Below are positions 1 through 9,011 of a stretch of DNA of 35,471 nt, piece by piece. The notes under the pieces were generated by a model that was not told the origin of the DNA, did no database searches, and was given only the letters and a program-made list of their open reading frames with translations. A program made the translations under genes and the position numbers. Numbering within the stretch: position 1 is the stretch's first letter; each line of letters opens with the position of its first letter. Source of the stretch: Acidaminococcus intestini DSM 21505. Its GTDB lineage: Bacteria > Bacillota > Negativicutes > Acidaminococcales > Acidaminococcaceae. Location: contig NZ_AULA01000029.1 in NCBI RefSeq assembly GCF_000425045.1, positions 1-35,471 on the forward strand, given 5' to 3'.

Positions 1-15
1 CGATCGGTTCTCCAT

Positions 16-1573
<1,558 letters not shown>

Positions 1574-1752
1574 TAAAATTATTTTGAAGAACCTCTTGGC
1601 TCTTGAAAATACTAGCTCTTGTTTTTTTACTTCGTTTTCTCGAAGTGACTCGGTCGCGTCACTAAAGTGACTTGACCCGCACATCTGTCAATCAATATTT
1701 AGTTTTCAAGGTTCTACCGTCGCTTTCGTTCTTGGCTATCGGCGACTTTCAT
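1574..1752 (-). other. rRNA operon leader
   Basis: Transcribed spacer between the proximal rRNA promoter and the 16S 5' end. It contains several short inverted repeats, for example around 1640-1675 (the GTGACTCGG/GTCACTAAAGTGAC segment). It also contains the segment GAACCTTGAAAACT (reverse strand, about 1700-1713), which resembles leader/processing sequences of Firmicutes rRNA operons. No tRNA or protein gene is seen here. Confidence 0.5.
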
Positions 1753-1781
1753 AGAATAGCACTTTTCGAAAGCGCTGTCAA
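1753..1781 (-). promoter_or_regulatory. rRNA operon promoter, proximal (P2)
   Basis: On the minus strand there is a perfect -35 TTGACA (1776-1781), a 17-base spacer and a -10 TATTCT (1753-1758). This is a sigma-A type promoter pointing at the 16S gene about 180 bases away. Together with the upstream copy it makes the tandem arrangement usual for growth-rate-controlled rRNA operons. Confidence 0.8.
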
Positions 1782-1860
1782 CAACTTTTTTTAATTTCTT
1801 TTAGGAGCTTCGGCTCAAGACTGCTTCCCAATCAGAACTTGCCGTGTTGACAGGTACATA

Positions 1861-1889
1861 CTATACCAGATTAAAAAATCTTTTGCAAG
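1861..1889 (-). promoter_or_regulatory. rRNA operon promoter, distal (P1)
   Basis: On the minus strand: -35 TTGCAA (1884-1889), 17-base spacer, -10 TATAGT (1861-1866). It lies about 105 bases upstream of the proximal promoter and just after the scfB terminator, in an AT-rich stretch that could act as an UP element. Confidence 0.7.
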
Positions 1890-1934
1890 CACTTTTTCTC
1901 TTTTTTTATTTTCTCTATTTTCACTTACTTCTAC

Positions 1935-1967
1935 TAAGAAAACTGGCTGCCGCAAAACGGCAGCCAG
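1935..1967 (-). terminator. Terminator after scfB
   Basis: On the minus strand a 10-bp GC-rich stem, CTGGCTGCCG paired with CGGCAGCCAG around a short T-rich loop (1943-1967), is followed by TTTTCTTAG. It is a rho-independent terminator placed just after the scfB stop. It insulates scfB from the rRNA promoters. Confidence 0.9.
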
Positions 1968-1975
1968 TACTGATC

Positions 1976-3400
1976 TTATTCATCTACCTGATACTTAAAG
2001 TTATCAATGACGGGACGTTCGTCCTTTTTGCCTTCCCGCACATCTTCGGTAAGGAGGGCCTGGACGATAATCGCCATTTCCAGGCGCTTGCGCTGAATCT
2101 TGCAGCCATATTCATAGGGCTTTTCAATGGTGCCATTCACCAAGTCGGCGTTTGCGTGACAGCCGCCGCTACAGAAGAAGCGGGCCCAGCAGGTCCGGCA
2201 CTCCTCTTTCTTCATAACGTGCATATGGCGGAAGTACTGAACCATATCTTTTTTCACAATACCCATATCTAAGGTGCCCATCTTATATTGTTCCCGTCCA
2301 ACGAACTGATGGCAAGGATAGATATCCCCTTCTGGCGTAATGGCATAATACTCGTGACCAGCTCCGCAACCTGCAAGACGCTTGGCAACACAGGGCCCAT
2401 TATCGAGGGCAACATTGAAGTGGAAAAAATCAAAGGGAATTCCCTTGCGTCTCTTATCAAGGTAGATTCGGGCGAGTTTTTCATATTCTTTATCAAGGAT
2501 TTGCCAATCGTCTTCCGTAAGGACATAAGGTTCATTTGTCCCGACAACCGGTTCCATGGAAATTTCGGACCCCACCTCGAGCATAGCGAGAACATCATCG
2601 GCAAAATGCGGGTTGTAATGGGTATAGGTTCCCCGGAGATAATAGTTGCGTCCCCGCCGGCTTTCAATGACTTTCTTGAACCCTTCAACGGCCTTATCAA
2701 AAGAACCCAGATGCCCCGGATAAGGTCTCATATGATCGTGTGTCTTTTTGCTCCCGTCTAGACTAAGGACCAACATGACCCTGTTGTCATTGAGATAGGT
2801 TACGATTTCATCAGTAAGAAGCGTTCCGTTGGTGGTCAGCGTCAGCTTGATATTCTTTCCCGTTTCTTTTTCACGTTTGCGGACATAGTCCACAATGAAT
2901 TTTACGACGGGCATATTCATAAGCGGTTCCCCACCAAAAAGGTCAAGTTCCAGATTATGGCGCTTTTTGCTTCCCTTGATGGCAAATTCGATGGCCTTTT
3001 GGGCTACTTCCTTGCTCATGAGGGCACGATGGCCGCCAAAGTCCCCCGTATCGGCAAAGCAATATCCGCAGCGCAGGTTGCAGTCATGGGCAACATGGAG
3101 ACAGAGAGATTTGAGGATAGGTTCTTCGGCAAATGTATCGGGTACGGAAAAGTCTGGAGAAAAAAGGAGGCCTGCCTCCTGCAGTTCCTTTAGTTCCGCC
3201 AGGACTTCTTCCACATCGCTGTCCGCGTACTTTCCCTTGAAATGGGCCTTTGTCTCTTCCGGGTTGTTCCCATCATAGAACCCCAGGATATCATAAATCA
3301 TCTTATCGATGATATGGACGGCGCCGCTATTGACGTCAAGGACCACATAGTGGTCATCTAAATGCATTCTATGGATCAGCAAACTGTTTCCGCCTTTCAT
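1976..3400 (-). CDS. scfB: Radical SAM SCIFF peptide maturase (ScfB)
   Basis: Radical SAM/SPASM enzyme of the family that installs Cys-to-Thr thioether links in SCIFF precursor peptides (ranthipeptides), acting in the cytoplasm. It has an N-terminal peptide-recognition region (about residues 10-85) with VVLDVNSGAVH. The radical SAM motif CNLRCGYC places the cluster cysteines at 107, 111 and 114. The radical SAM core includes LFGGEPLM and LTTNGTLL. The C-terminal SPASM domain is Cys-rich (GPCVAKRLAGC, DIYPCHQ, CRTCWARFFCSGGC, YGCKIQ) and would bind two further Fe-S clusters. At 474 residues it is family length. The precursor gene scfA lies immediately upstream, which strongly supports the assignment. 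The start is uncertain: the first ATG lacks a well-spaced ribosome site, and Met12 is an alternative. Confidence 0.95.
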   Translation of the reverse strand: MKGGNSLLIHRMHLDDHYVVLDVNSGAVHIIDKMIYDILGFYDGNNPEETKAHFKGKYADSDVEEVLAELKELQEAGLLFSPDFSVPDTFAEEPILKSLCLHVAHDCNLRCGYCFADTGDFGGHRALMSKEVAQKAIEFAIKGSKKRHNLELDLFGGEPLMNMPVVKFIVDYVRKREKETGKNIKLTLTTNGTLLTDEIVTYLNDNRVMLVLSLDGSKKTHDHMRPYPGHLGSFDKAVEGFKKVIESRRGRNYYLRGTYTHYNPHFADDVLAMLEVGSEISMEPVVGTNEPYVLTEDDWQILDKEYEKLARIYLDKRRKGIPFDFFHFNVALDNGPCVAKRLAGCGAGHEYYAITPEGDIYPCHQFVGREQYKMGTLDMGIVKKDMVQYFRHMHVMKKEECRTCWARFFCSGGCHANADLVNGTIEKPYEYGCKIQRKRLEMAIIVQALLTEDVREGKKDERPVIDNFKYQVDE

Positions 3401-3461
3401 GATGTCTTAACAGTAAACGTACTCCCCTTTTCATAAAAAAGAGGATATGAAATGTAGAAAG

Positions 3462-3489
3462 AAAAAGGCTCCCCGCTTAGGCAGGGAGC
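3462..3489 (-). terminator. Hairpin between scfA and scfB (attenuator-like)
   Basis: On the minus strand, GCTCCC pairs with GGGAGC across about 10 bases (3468-3489) and is followed by CTTTTTC. It sits just after the scfA stop and upstream of scfB. It probably ends most transcripts after the peptide gene and lets a minority continue into the maturase, giving more precursor than enzyme. The attenuation role is inferred. Confidence 0.7.
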
Positions 3490-3503
3490 TGTTCTACAAT
3501 ACC

Positions 3504-3647
3504 TTAAGCCTTTTCGCAGACCTGGTTGCCTACCGTGCAGGACGTTTTGCAAGCAGACTGACAAGAAGCTGGGCATTCGCCGCAGCCGCCGCTGCGCAGG
3601 GTCTTTTTCAGCATTTCTTTATTGACAGTTTTGATTCTCTTTGCCAT
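3504..3647 (-). CDS. scfA: SCIFF ranthipeptide precursor (ScfA)
   Basis: A 47-residue peptide of the six-cysteines-in-forty-five (SCIFF) family. It begins MAKRIKTVNKEMLKK and has a Cys-rich core with cysteines at 22, 25, 29, 33, 37 and 44; the stretch CQSACKTSCTVGNQ is close to the family consensus. The N-terminal basic half is the leader recognised by the maturase, and ScfB converts core Cys/Thr pairs to thioether bridges. The start is supported by AGGAGGG eight bases upstream. The promoter at 3680-3708 drives it and scfB follows. Its biological role is unknown across the family, although the peptide is nearly universal in Clostridia-like Firmicutes. Automatic callers often miss it for size. 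Confidence 0.95.
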   Translation of the reverse strand: MAKRIKTVNKEMLKKTLRSGGCGECPASCQSACKTSCTVGNQVCEKA

Positions 3648-3679
3648 CGTACATCCCTCCTGACTTTAAACTGAACTTT

Positions 3680-3708
3680 ATTTTATCTGTTTTTAAGGCA
3701 TTATGCAA
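3680..3708 (-). promoter_or_regulatory. Promoter of scfA-scfB
   Basis: On the minus strand: -35 TTGCAT (3703-3708), 17-base spacer, -10 TAAAAT (3680-3685). It lies about 35 bases upstream of the scfA start. Confidence 0.7.
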
Positions 3709-3746
3709 GGGTCTTTACAAAACTCCCCAGGAACGCTGCTTTTGAT

Positions 3747-4580
3747 TTACTTTTTATGATAATACCACAAGAGGAAACGATTGAGGTCATATCCCGTCTT
3801 TTCGTTCACCCAACTGATCAGTTGGGCCTTATAAAGGGCCCTTTTGAAATGCTCCAGATTTTTCGCCTTGTGATGAAAGACATTGACCCGGCGCAGGGTA
3901 AGCAGTCCATCCTGTTCCGTATTGGTCCCAATGAGCCCTGTTACGCCTGCCGCATAGCCGGCTTCCTTCACATCTTCGACAACCTCTTTATTATAGGCGC
4001 CATTGGGGTAGCTCAAGGTTACACCATTCGGCGAATAATATAGCCCCAGCATGTGGTCATGGCTCTTCTTGAGATCTGCTTTCCGTTCCTGGCGGGAGAG
4101 CAGTGGCAGAGGCTTGTGGATATAAGTATGAGAACCAAGTTCCCACCCATATTGGGCAAGCTTTACTTCCTCGTCCCAGGTTAGATAGCCCGGCCACCCT
4201 TCATACATTCCCGCCATGAACATATTCCCAATATAGCCATATTCCTTCATGATGGGGGCCGCATTGGTCAGGTTGTCAAGGTAGCCGTCATCGAAGATAA
4301 GGACACATTCCTTATGAAAGGAATCGCCCGCCTTTCTTCTGCTTGCATAGTCCCCTAACTTGATGGTCTTATACCCATTTTCCTTGAGATATTCCATTTG
4401 GGTCCGAAATTCATCGGTTGGCATGGAATAAAGATCTGACTTATCTTCCACTCGGTGATAGGCGAATATGGGCACGGACCGATCCCTAAAATCCAAGAAA
4501 TCATGGACCGCCCATGCGCAGCCTGCCGCGACAGCAATAAGGCCCAACAGAATCCCCGTTTTTCGATTCATCTTACTCAC
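3747..4580 (-). CDS. Membrane-anchored polysaccharide deacetylase
   Basis: NodB-fold (carbohydrate esterase 4) deacetylase that would remove N-acetyl groups from an envelope polysaccharide, perhaps peptidoglycan. It has 277 residues. A hydrophobic segment at about residues 9-26 is a signal anchor, so the catalytic domain should be outside the cytoplasmic membrane. Catalytic motifs are visible: FDDG at 96-99 (catalytic base and metal Asp) and SHTYIH around 150-155 with the two metal-binding His. The N-terminal segment VPIFAYHRV is typical of the PgaB/YadE-like subgroup. The ATG overlaps the 3' end of whiA by 8 bases, so translation is probably coupled. It is last in the rapZ-yvcK-whiA operon. 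The substrate is not evident from sequence. Confidence 0.88.
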   Translation of the reverse strand: MSKMNRKTGILLGLIAVAAGCAWAVHDFLDFRDRSVPIFAYHRVEDKSDLYSMPTDEFRTQMEYLKENGYKTIKLGDYASRRKAGDSFHKECVLIFDDGYLDNLTNAAPIMKEYGYIGNMFMAGMYEGWPGYLTWDEEVKLAQYGWELGSHTYIHKPLPLLSRQERKADLKKSHDHMLGLYYSPNGVTLSYPNGAYNKEVVEDVKEAGYAAGVTGLIGTNTEQDGLLTLRRVNVFHHKAKNLEHFKRALYKAQLISWVNEKTGYDLNRFLLWYYHKK

Positions 4581-5505
4581 GCGCTTCCTTCCCTATTTTT
4601 TCCGCAATCTGTTCCAATTTCTTCAGCCGATGATTCAGACCCGATTTTCCAATATGGCCTTCCGTCAGCGCTGCAAGTTCCCCCACAGCTAAGTCTTGGT
4701 GTTTTAAACGCAGACGCGCCGCCTCCTGCAAGTTCTCTGGAAGCTGATCCAATCCTACGGTACGGTCAATGGTCCGAATGGCAGCCAATTGGCGTACAGC
4801 AGCCTTGACGACCTTGTTGAGGTTTGCCGTTTCGCAATTGACGACCCGATTGACCTGATTCCTCATATCCTTTAAAACCCGAACGTTCTCAAATTCCAGA
4901 TAGGAATGATGTGCGCCGATAAGGGAAAGGAAAGAAGCGATGGCATTGCCTTCCTTCAAGTAGACAACATAGGTATTTTTTCGGTCAATCACACGGGCTG
5001 GCAAATCAAACCCCTTCATTATTTTACAGATATACTCCCCCATGTCAAGGCGGTCCGTGATTAGTTCCAGATGATAATCACTGAGCGGGCGGCTTACAGA
5101 ACCACCCGCAAGGAATACACCTCGAAGAAAGGATTTCTTGCACGCATTCTTTTTAAGAAGCGCGGCTCCCGCAAGGTCAAGGGGAGAAAGCAGGTGAAGT
5201 TCTCCCAAGGCTATCCGTGCCTCACTGCTGGGTACGACGTGGACTTGATAGCGATTGTTTTTCTTAAGTCTCGTGGACCGCGTCACAATGACTTCGGTCT
5301 GAACAGCAAAGTTATTTTTGAGCAGACGAAGGACGCGGCGTGCCAAAGCCGCATTTTCCGTCGTAAAATGAATGCCCACTTTTTGCCCTGATAGGGAAAC
5401 GGATCCACTGATCCGCAAAAGTCCGAACAATTCAGCGCGTTCTCCTTCTTTTGCTTCAGAATCGAGCCGTGCAACTTCATTTTTCACATCACTGGCAAAG
5501 GACAT
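4573..5505 (-). CDS. whiA: DNA-binding protein WhiA
   Basis: WhiA-family protein, 310 residues. The N-terminal half is a degenerate LAGLIDADG homing-endonuclease fold (FLRGVFLAGGSVSRP around residues 127-141), and the C-terminal helix-turn-helix contains GKSGLNHRLKKL near residue 288. In Gram-positive bacteria WhiA affects cell division, sporulation or chromosome segregation. It lies in the canonical order rapZ-yvcK-whiA. The start is set by AAGGAG nine bases upstream of the ATG. It begins only three bases after the yvcK stop and overlaps the following deacetylase gene. Confidence 0.95.
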   Translation of the reverse strand: MSFASDVKNEVARLDSEAKEGERAELFGLLRISGSVSLSGQKVGIHFTTENAALARRVLRLLKNNFAVQTEVIVTRSTRLKKNNRYQVHVVPSSEARIALGELHLLSPLDLAGAALLKKNACKKSFLRGVFLAGGSVSRPLSDYHLELITDRLDMGEYICKIMKGFDLPARVIDRKNTYVVYLKEGNAIASFLSLIGAHHSYLEFENVRVLKDMRNQVNRVVNCETANLNKVVKAAVRQLAAIRTIDRTVGLDQLPENLQEAARLRLKHQDLAVGELAALTEGHIGKSGLNHRLKKLEQIAEKIGKEARE

Positions 5506-5508
5506 GGA

Positions 5509-6900
5509 TCATGACTCCTTTTCCGTGTTCTTTGCCGCCTTCCCATGATTGCGCAGTTCCTGCATAGTCTGGCGAGCAAAGAAATAATCAAAGAAACGTA
5601 CGCCGCGTCCAAATAAACGCAGCCGATAGATGAGGGCAATGATGCATTTTGCCAGCTTCTGCGGGTTATGGCGAACCAGATCGCTATCATTCAGGAGTTT
5701 TGCCGGCACCGCCTCAATCCCTAGTTTTTCAATTTTGTCGATATCAGGGGAAACCGGTTCAGCCCCTTCTTCCTTATACTTGGCAATCTGTTCCGGTTTG
5801 GCTTTTTGAACATTGACAACCACATAATCCAGGGCCTGGGCTCCCATATGGTTCACCAAGGTCTCCACATGTTCATAGGCCCCGTAGCCATCGGTCTCAC
5901 CGGGCTGGGTCATGACATTGCAGACATAGATCTTGACGGCCTTGCTCTTTACGACCGCATCCCGGATGCCCGGTACAATCAGGCTTGCGAGGACGCTTGT
6001 ATAAAGGGATCCCGGCCCCAGAATAATGGCATCAGCATGCAGGATGGCATCAACGGCCCGCTGGGAAGCCTTCGGATTTTCCGGTTCTGTCATAAGCCGA
6101 ACGATTTTATGAGGGGATGCGGTAATGGCCGATTCCCCAATGACAACGCTGCCGTCATCCATTTGGGCCTTGAGTTGGATGTTTTCCGATGTACTGGGCC
6201 AAACCCGTCCATGGACCTTGAGGATTTCACTGATGGCAGCAAGACCGTCTTCCATATTGCCTTCAAGATCACTCATGGCGGCAATAAAAAGGTTGCCCAG
6301 GCTGTGACCAGAAAGAAATTCACTGTCATGAAAACGATACTGCATGGCCCGTTCCATGACAGGCTCCGTGTCAGCAAGGGCCACCAGACAATTGCGCATA
6401 TCCCCAGGGGGAATGATGCCCATTTCCTTGCGCAGCCGTCCAGATGAACCGCCGTCATCGGCCGTAGTCACAACCGCCGTACAGTTATTGGTAATGAGCT
6501 TGATTCCGCGCAGGAGCACTGACAGACCGGTACCTCCGCCGATGACAACAACAGATGGCCCTTTGTCCAGTTTCTGCTGCGTAAAGATCAGTTCCCGCAA
6601 GGATTCCTTTTCTCCGGGCATGACGGAACGGATGACCGTCTTGACGACACGGGCACCGCCATAACACATAAAGAAAATGCCCACAACGACGTTAAATAGG
6701 CCTAAGGCCGTAATGGTCGACTGATAGAATTCACCGCCTACATAAGAAATGAAATTAAAGACAAGCGCTTCAATCAGCCCGACAAACTGGTAATTGAAGA
6801 TCAGGGTTACACCAACACAAGAAAGGACTGTCCCCAGACCGAAAAGAAAGAGCCACCGTTTGAGGTTAAGGCCTGGGTATAGCCACTTTATCCATTTCAT
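5509..6900 (-). CDS. yvcK: YvcK/GlmR family protein with N-terminal membrane segment
   Basis: Gluconeogenesis factor (YvcK/GlmR/CuvA) with a CofD-like Rossmann fold. Homologues bind UDP-GlcNAc and steer carbon into cell-wall precursors. The start chosen is the ATG preceded by GAGGAG; an upstream in-frame GTG lies inside that ribosome site. The 463-residue product has two hydrophobic segments near residues 16-35 and 63-82, then the conserved VVIGGGTGLSVLL (about 118-130) and TTADDGGSSGRLR. Soluble Bacillus-type YvcK is about 320 residues, so this protein carries a membrane anchor of roughly 100 residues. It lies between rapZ and whiA with near-zero spacing, so it is cotranscribed. Confidence 0.93.
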   Translation of the reverse strand: MKWIKWLYPGLNLKRWLFLFGLGTVLSCVGVTLIFNYQFVGLIEALVFNFISYVGGEFYQSTITALGLFNVVVGIFFMCYGGARVVKTVIRSVMPGEKESLRELIFTQQKLDKGPSVVVIGGGTGLSVLLRGIKLITNNCTAVVTTADDGGSSGRLRKEMGIIPPGDMRNCLVALADTEPVMERAMQYRFHDSEFLSGHSLGNLFIAAMSDLEGNMEDGLAAISEILKVHGRVWPSTSENIQLKAQMDDGSVVIGESAITASPHKIVRLMTEPENPKASQRAVDAILHADAIILGPGSLYTSVLASLIVPGIRDAVVKSKAVKIYVCNVMTQPGETDGYGAYEHVETLVNHMGAQALDYVVVNVQKAKPEQIAKYKEEGAEPVSPDIDKIEKLGIEAVPAKLLNDSDLVRHNPQKLAKCIIALIYRLRLFGRGVRFFDYFFARQTMQELRNHGKAAKNTEKES

Positions 6901-6920
6901 AGGCACACTCCTCACGGGAA

Positions 6921-7781
6921 TTATTTCTTCAAGAGATCTCGATGAATCACTTGGGCCTGGTACCCGCAGGATTCAATGAATCGCCCCAAGGCGTTGGCAA
7001 CAAAGACCGAACGATGGTGACCGCCCGTGCAGCCCACGCCGATCATGAGCTGGCTCTTGCCTTCCTTCGTATATTCAGGAAGCAGGAACTCAATGAGATC
7101 ATAGAGTTTCCGCAGAAAAGTCTGGGTCACGGGCGACTGTTCAATATAGGCCACGACATCGGCATCGTTACCATTTTTTTCCTTCAGTTCCGGTACATAA
7201 AAAGGATTTGGAAGGAAACGGACATCAAACATCATGTCGCAGTCAAGGGGCGTCCCGTGCTTAAAGCCAAAGGATTGGACTGCAATACTCATGGCGGGCA
7301 GGCTCCCGTCCCGTCCGTAAAGGGAAATGATCTTAGCCCGCAGCTCCTTGGTCGTCGTATGGGTCGTATCAATGATTGTCGTGGCCCGCCGACGGACATG
7401 GGAAAGAATCTGTCGTTCACGCGCAATATCAGCACTTAGGCCGCCCTTTCCAGCAAGAGGATGACGACGGCGCGTTTCCTTGTAACGGCGCACCAAAGTC
7501 TGGTCATCAGCGTCAAGGAAAACCAGTTCAAAGGGGATCTTCTCCCGGCTCAGCTGGTCGAGGACTTCCGTCAGTTCATCAAAGAACTTACCGCCCCTGA
7601 TATCAGCTGCCAAGGCAAGCTGATCGGATTCATCACTGCGTTTCATGCACAGTTCGATGAATTTTGGGATAAAGGTCGGTGGCAGGTTATCGACGCAAAA
7701 GTATCCTAAGTCTTCCAAGGTCCGCATGACCTGGGTTTTCCCTGCCCCACTCATCCCCGTAATGATCAAATTTCTTGCCAT
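6921..7781 (-). CDS. rapZ: RNase adapter/nucleotide-binding protein RapZ
   Basis: RapZ (YvcJ) family P-loop protein, 286 residues. The Walker A motif GMSGAGKT is at residues 9-16. The C-terminal domain carries IGVGCTGGHHRSVF, the conserved site implicated in metabolite or RNA binding. In Escherichia coli RapZ targets the sRNA GlmZ and senses glucosamine-6-phosphate. In Firmicutes the role is less clear but also tied to envelope precursors and competence. An in-frame TTG seven codons upstream exists, but the ATG used here has GGGGG about ten bases before it and fits the family N terminus. It is first gene of the rapZ-yvcK-whiA-deacetylase operon. Confidence 0.95.
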   Translation of the reverse strand: MARNLIITGMSGAGKTQVMRTLEDLGYFCVDNLPPTFIPKFIELCMKRSDESDQLALAADIRGGKFFDELTEVLDQLSREKIPFELVFLDADDQTLVRRYKETRRRHPLAGKGGLSADIARERQILSHVRRRATTIIDTTHTTTKELRAKIISLYGRDGSLPAMSIAVQSFGFKHGTPLDCDMMFDVRFLPNPFYVPELKEKNGNDADVVAYIEQSPVTQTFLRKLYDLIEFLLPEYTKEGKSQLMIGVGCTGGHHRSVFVANALGRFIESCGYQAQVIHRDLLKK

Positions 7782-7817
7782 GATGGATTCGCCCCCAATC
7801 AAAAGTACATTTCTCTT

Positions 7818-7846
7818 ATTATAACTTTTTCACTTATATGCCGCAA
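7818..7846 (-). promoter_or_regulatory. Promoter of rapZ operon
   Basis: On the minus strand: -35 TTGCGG (7841-7846), 17-base spacer and a perfect -10 TATAAT (7818-7823), about 37 bases upstream of the rapZ ATG. The -35 overlaps a small hairpin, CCGCA/TGCGG (7841-7855), which could be the weak end of the upstream HAD transcript. Confidence 0.75.
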
Positions 7847-7869
7847 CAAATGCGGTGCGTGCGCGCCCC

Positions 7870-8685
7870 TTATTCCGGGACATCGACCTGATTGGTCATG
7901 ACGCTGCGAAGAATAAGGCTGACCCCGGACTGGGTGTTGGAAGCCGTAATGATGCGGGCCGCTTTTTGAATTGTTTCCTTGGCATTTCCCATGGCAACAC
8001 CTACGCCGGCATGGGCCACCATTTCATAGTCATTATCCGAGTCCCCCACAGTAAGAATCTCTTCTCGGGTAACTTCAAAGCGCTTCATTAAAAACTGAAG
8101 GGCCCGCCATTTATTGGTTTCAGGATCCGTAATTTCAAGGAAGCCTTTTGAGGAAGAAACGATTTTGATGGCATTGCCGTAGACGGTCACAAGGTGCCGC
8201 CGAATCGGTTCCGGGTCATCATCAATGACAAGCAATTTATGGGGCGCCTCGGCCAACTGGCGCAGGCCCGCACCAGCAACTTCAAAGGGAACACGGGAAA
8301 ACTTGGCATAGTACTGTGCCTTGGCACAGTCAGCAGGAACCAAAAGGGTATCATTGACATAAGCCTGAACATAGATATCCTGATCAAGCAGTTCCCCGAC
8401 AATGCATTTTGCCGTTTCAAGGGCAAGGGGCCAATGGGCCAGTGTCTTTCCCGTGGAAGGGTCTTTCACGAGGGCCCCGTTATAAGTCACAAGAGGCAGT
8501 TTGATTCCCAGTTCCTGAGCATAACTTAAAGCTGATCGATACATCCGGCCTGTTGCCAGTGTGACGAGATAGCCTCGGTCAATCGCTTCCCTGACAGCCT
8601 CCCGATCTTTCTGAGAAATATTTTTTTCTTCATCAAGCAAGGTCCCGTCGAGGTCCATGGCAATCATCTTGAGGATATTAGACAT
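7870..8685 (-). CDS. Cof-type HAD family phosphatase
   Basis: Haloacid-dehalogenase superfamily hydrolase of the Cof/YidA subgroup, 271 residues. Such enzymes dephosphorylate sugar phosphates or nucleotides in the cytoplasm. Motif I is MDLDGTLLD near residue 9 (nucleophile Asp). Motif II is LATGR, with YNGA following. The C-terminal motif GDSDNDYEM binds Mg, followed by VGVAMGNA. The start was chosen at the ATG with AAAGGAG upstream; the reading frame stays open further upstream into the rubredoxin terminator, but that extension is not family-like. It lies 16 bases after that terminator, so expression is probably by read-through from the rubredoxin promoter. The substrate cannot be read from sequence. 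Confidence 0.9.
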   Translation of the reverse strand: MSNILKMIAMDLDGTLLDEEKNISQKDREAVREAIDRGYLVTLATGRMYRSALSYAQELGIKLPLVTYNGALVKDPSTGKTLAHWPLALETAKCIVGELLDQDIYVQAYVNDTLLVPADCAKAQYYAKFSRVPFEVAGAGLRQLAEAPHKLLVIDDDPEPIRRHLVTVYGNAIKIVSSSKGFLEITDPETNKWRALQFLMKRFEVTREEILTVGDSDNDYEMVAHAGVGVAMGNAKETIQKAARIITASNTQSGVSLILRSVMTNQVDVPE

Positions 8686-8701
8686 CAGCGCTTCTCCTTT
8701 C

Positions 8702-8741
8702 TGAAAAAAGAAAAGCTGTCCTGCCTCAGGAGCAGAACAGC
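8702..8741 (-). terminator. Terminator after rubredoxin
   Basis: On the minus strand a 10-bp stem, GCTGTTCTGC with GCAGGACAGC (8715-8741), is followed by TTTTCTTTTTTC. It is a strong rho-independent terminator between rubredoxin and the HAD gene. Confidence 0.85.
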
Positions 8742-8755
8742 CTTGTGTCAATCGG

Positions 8756-8914
8756 TTAGCCTTCTTCAAACTGATCTTTGCCTACGCCGCAAAGAGGGCA
8801 GGTCCAATCATCGGGCAGATCTTCAAATTTGGTGCCCGGTGCAATTCCGCGATCGGGATCACCAGCAGCTTCATCGTAGACATAACCACAAACTTGGCAA
8901 ACATATTTTTTCAT
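8756..8914 (-). CDS. Rubredoxin
   Basis: Small mononuclear iron electron carrier of the cytoplasm, 52 residues, too short for most open-reading-frame cut-offs. The two Cys pairs that bind iron are CQVCGY (Cys6, Cys9) and CPLCGV (Cys39, Cys42), with the family signature [10 protein letters not shown] and DDWTCP between them. The ribosome site AAAGGGG lies ten bases upstream. It has its own strong promoter and a strong terminator, so it is mainly monocistronic. In anaerobes rubredoxin typically feeds electrons to superoxide reductase or peroxide-reducing rubrerythrin; no such partner gene lies next to it here. Confidence 0.97.
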   Translation of the reverse strand: MKKYVCQVCGYVYDEAAGDPDRGIAPGTKFEDLPDDWTCPLCGVGKDQFEEG

Positions 8915-8952
8915 ATCGGATTTACCCCTTTTCTGTATTTGTTGACAATCGA

Positions 8953-8981
8953 ATTATACCAAAGGCTTTCCCCTGTTTCAA
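8953..8981 (-). promoter_or_regulatory. Promoter of rubredoxin
   Basis: On the minus strand: -35 TTGAAA (8976-8981), 17-base spacer and perfect -10 TATAAT (8953-8958), about 40 bases upstream of the rubredoxin ATG. It lies directly after the 3' end of uvrC. Confidence 0.85.
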
Positions 8982-9011
8982 GCCTTTTCGTAAAATTTTT
9001 TAAAGTAATTT

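Noticed and set aside
1848-1853. Plus-strand TTGACA followed by TATACC
   Set aside because: Spacing is only about 10 bases and no plus-strand gene follows; the functional promoters here are on the minus strand.
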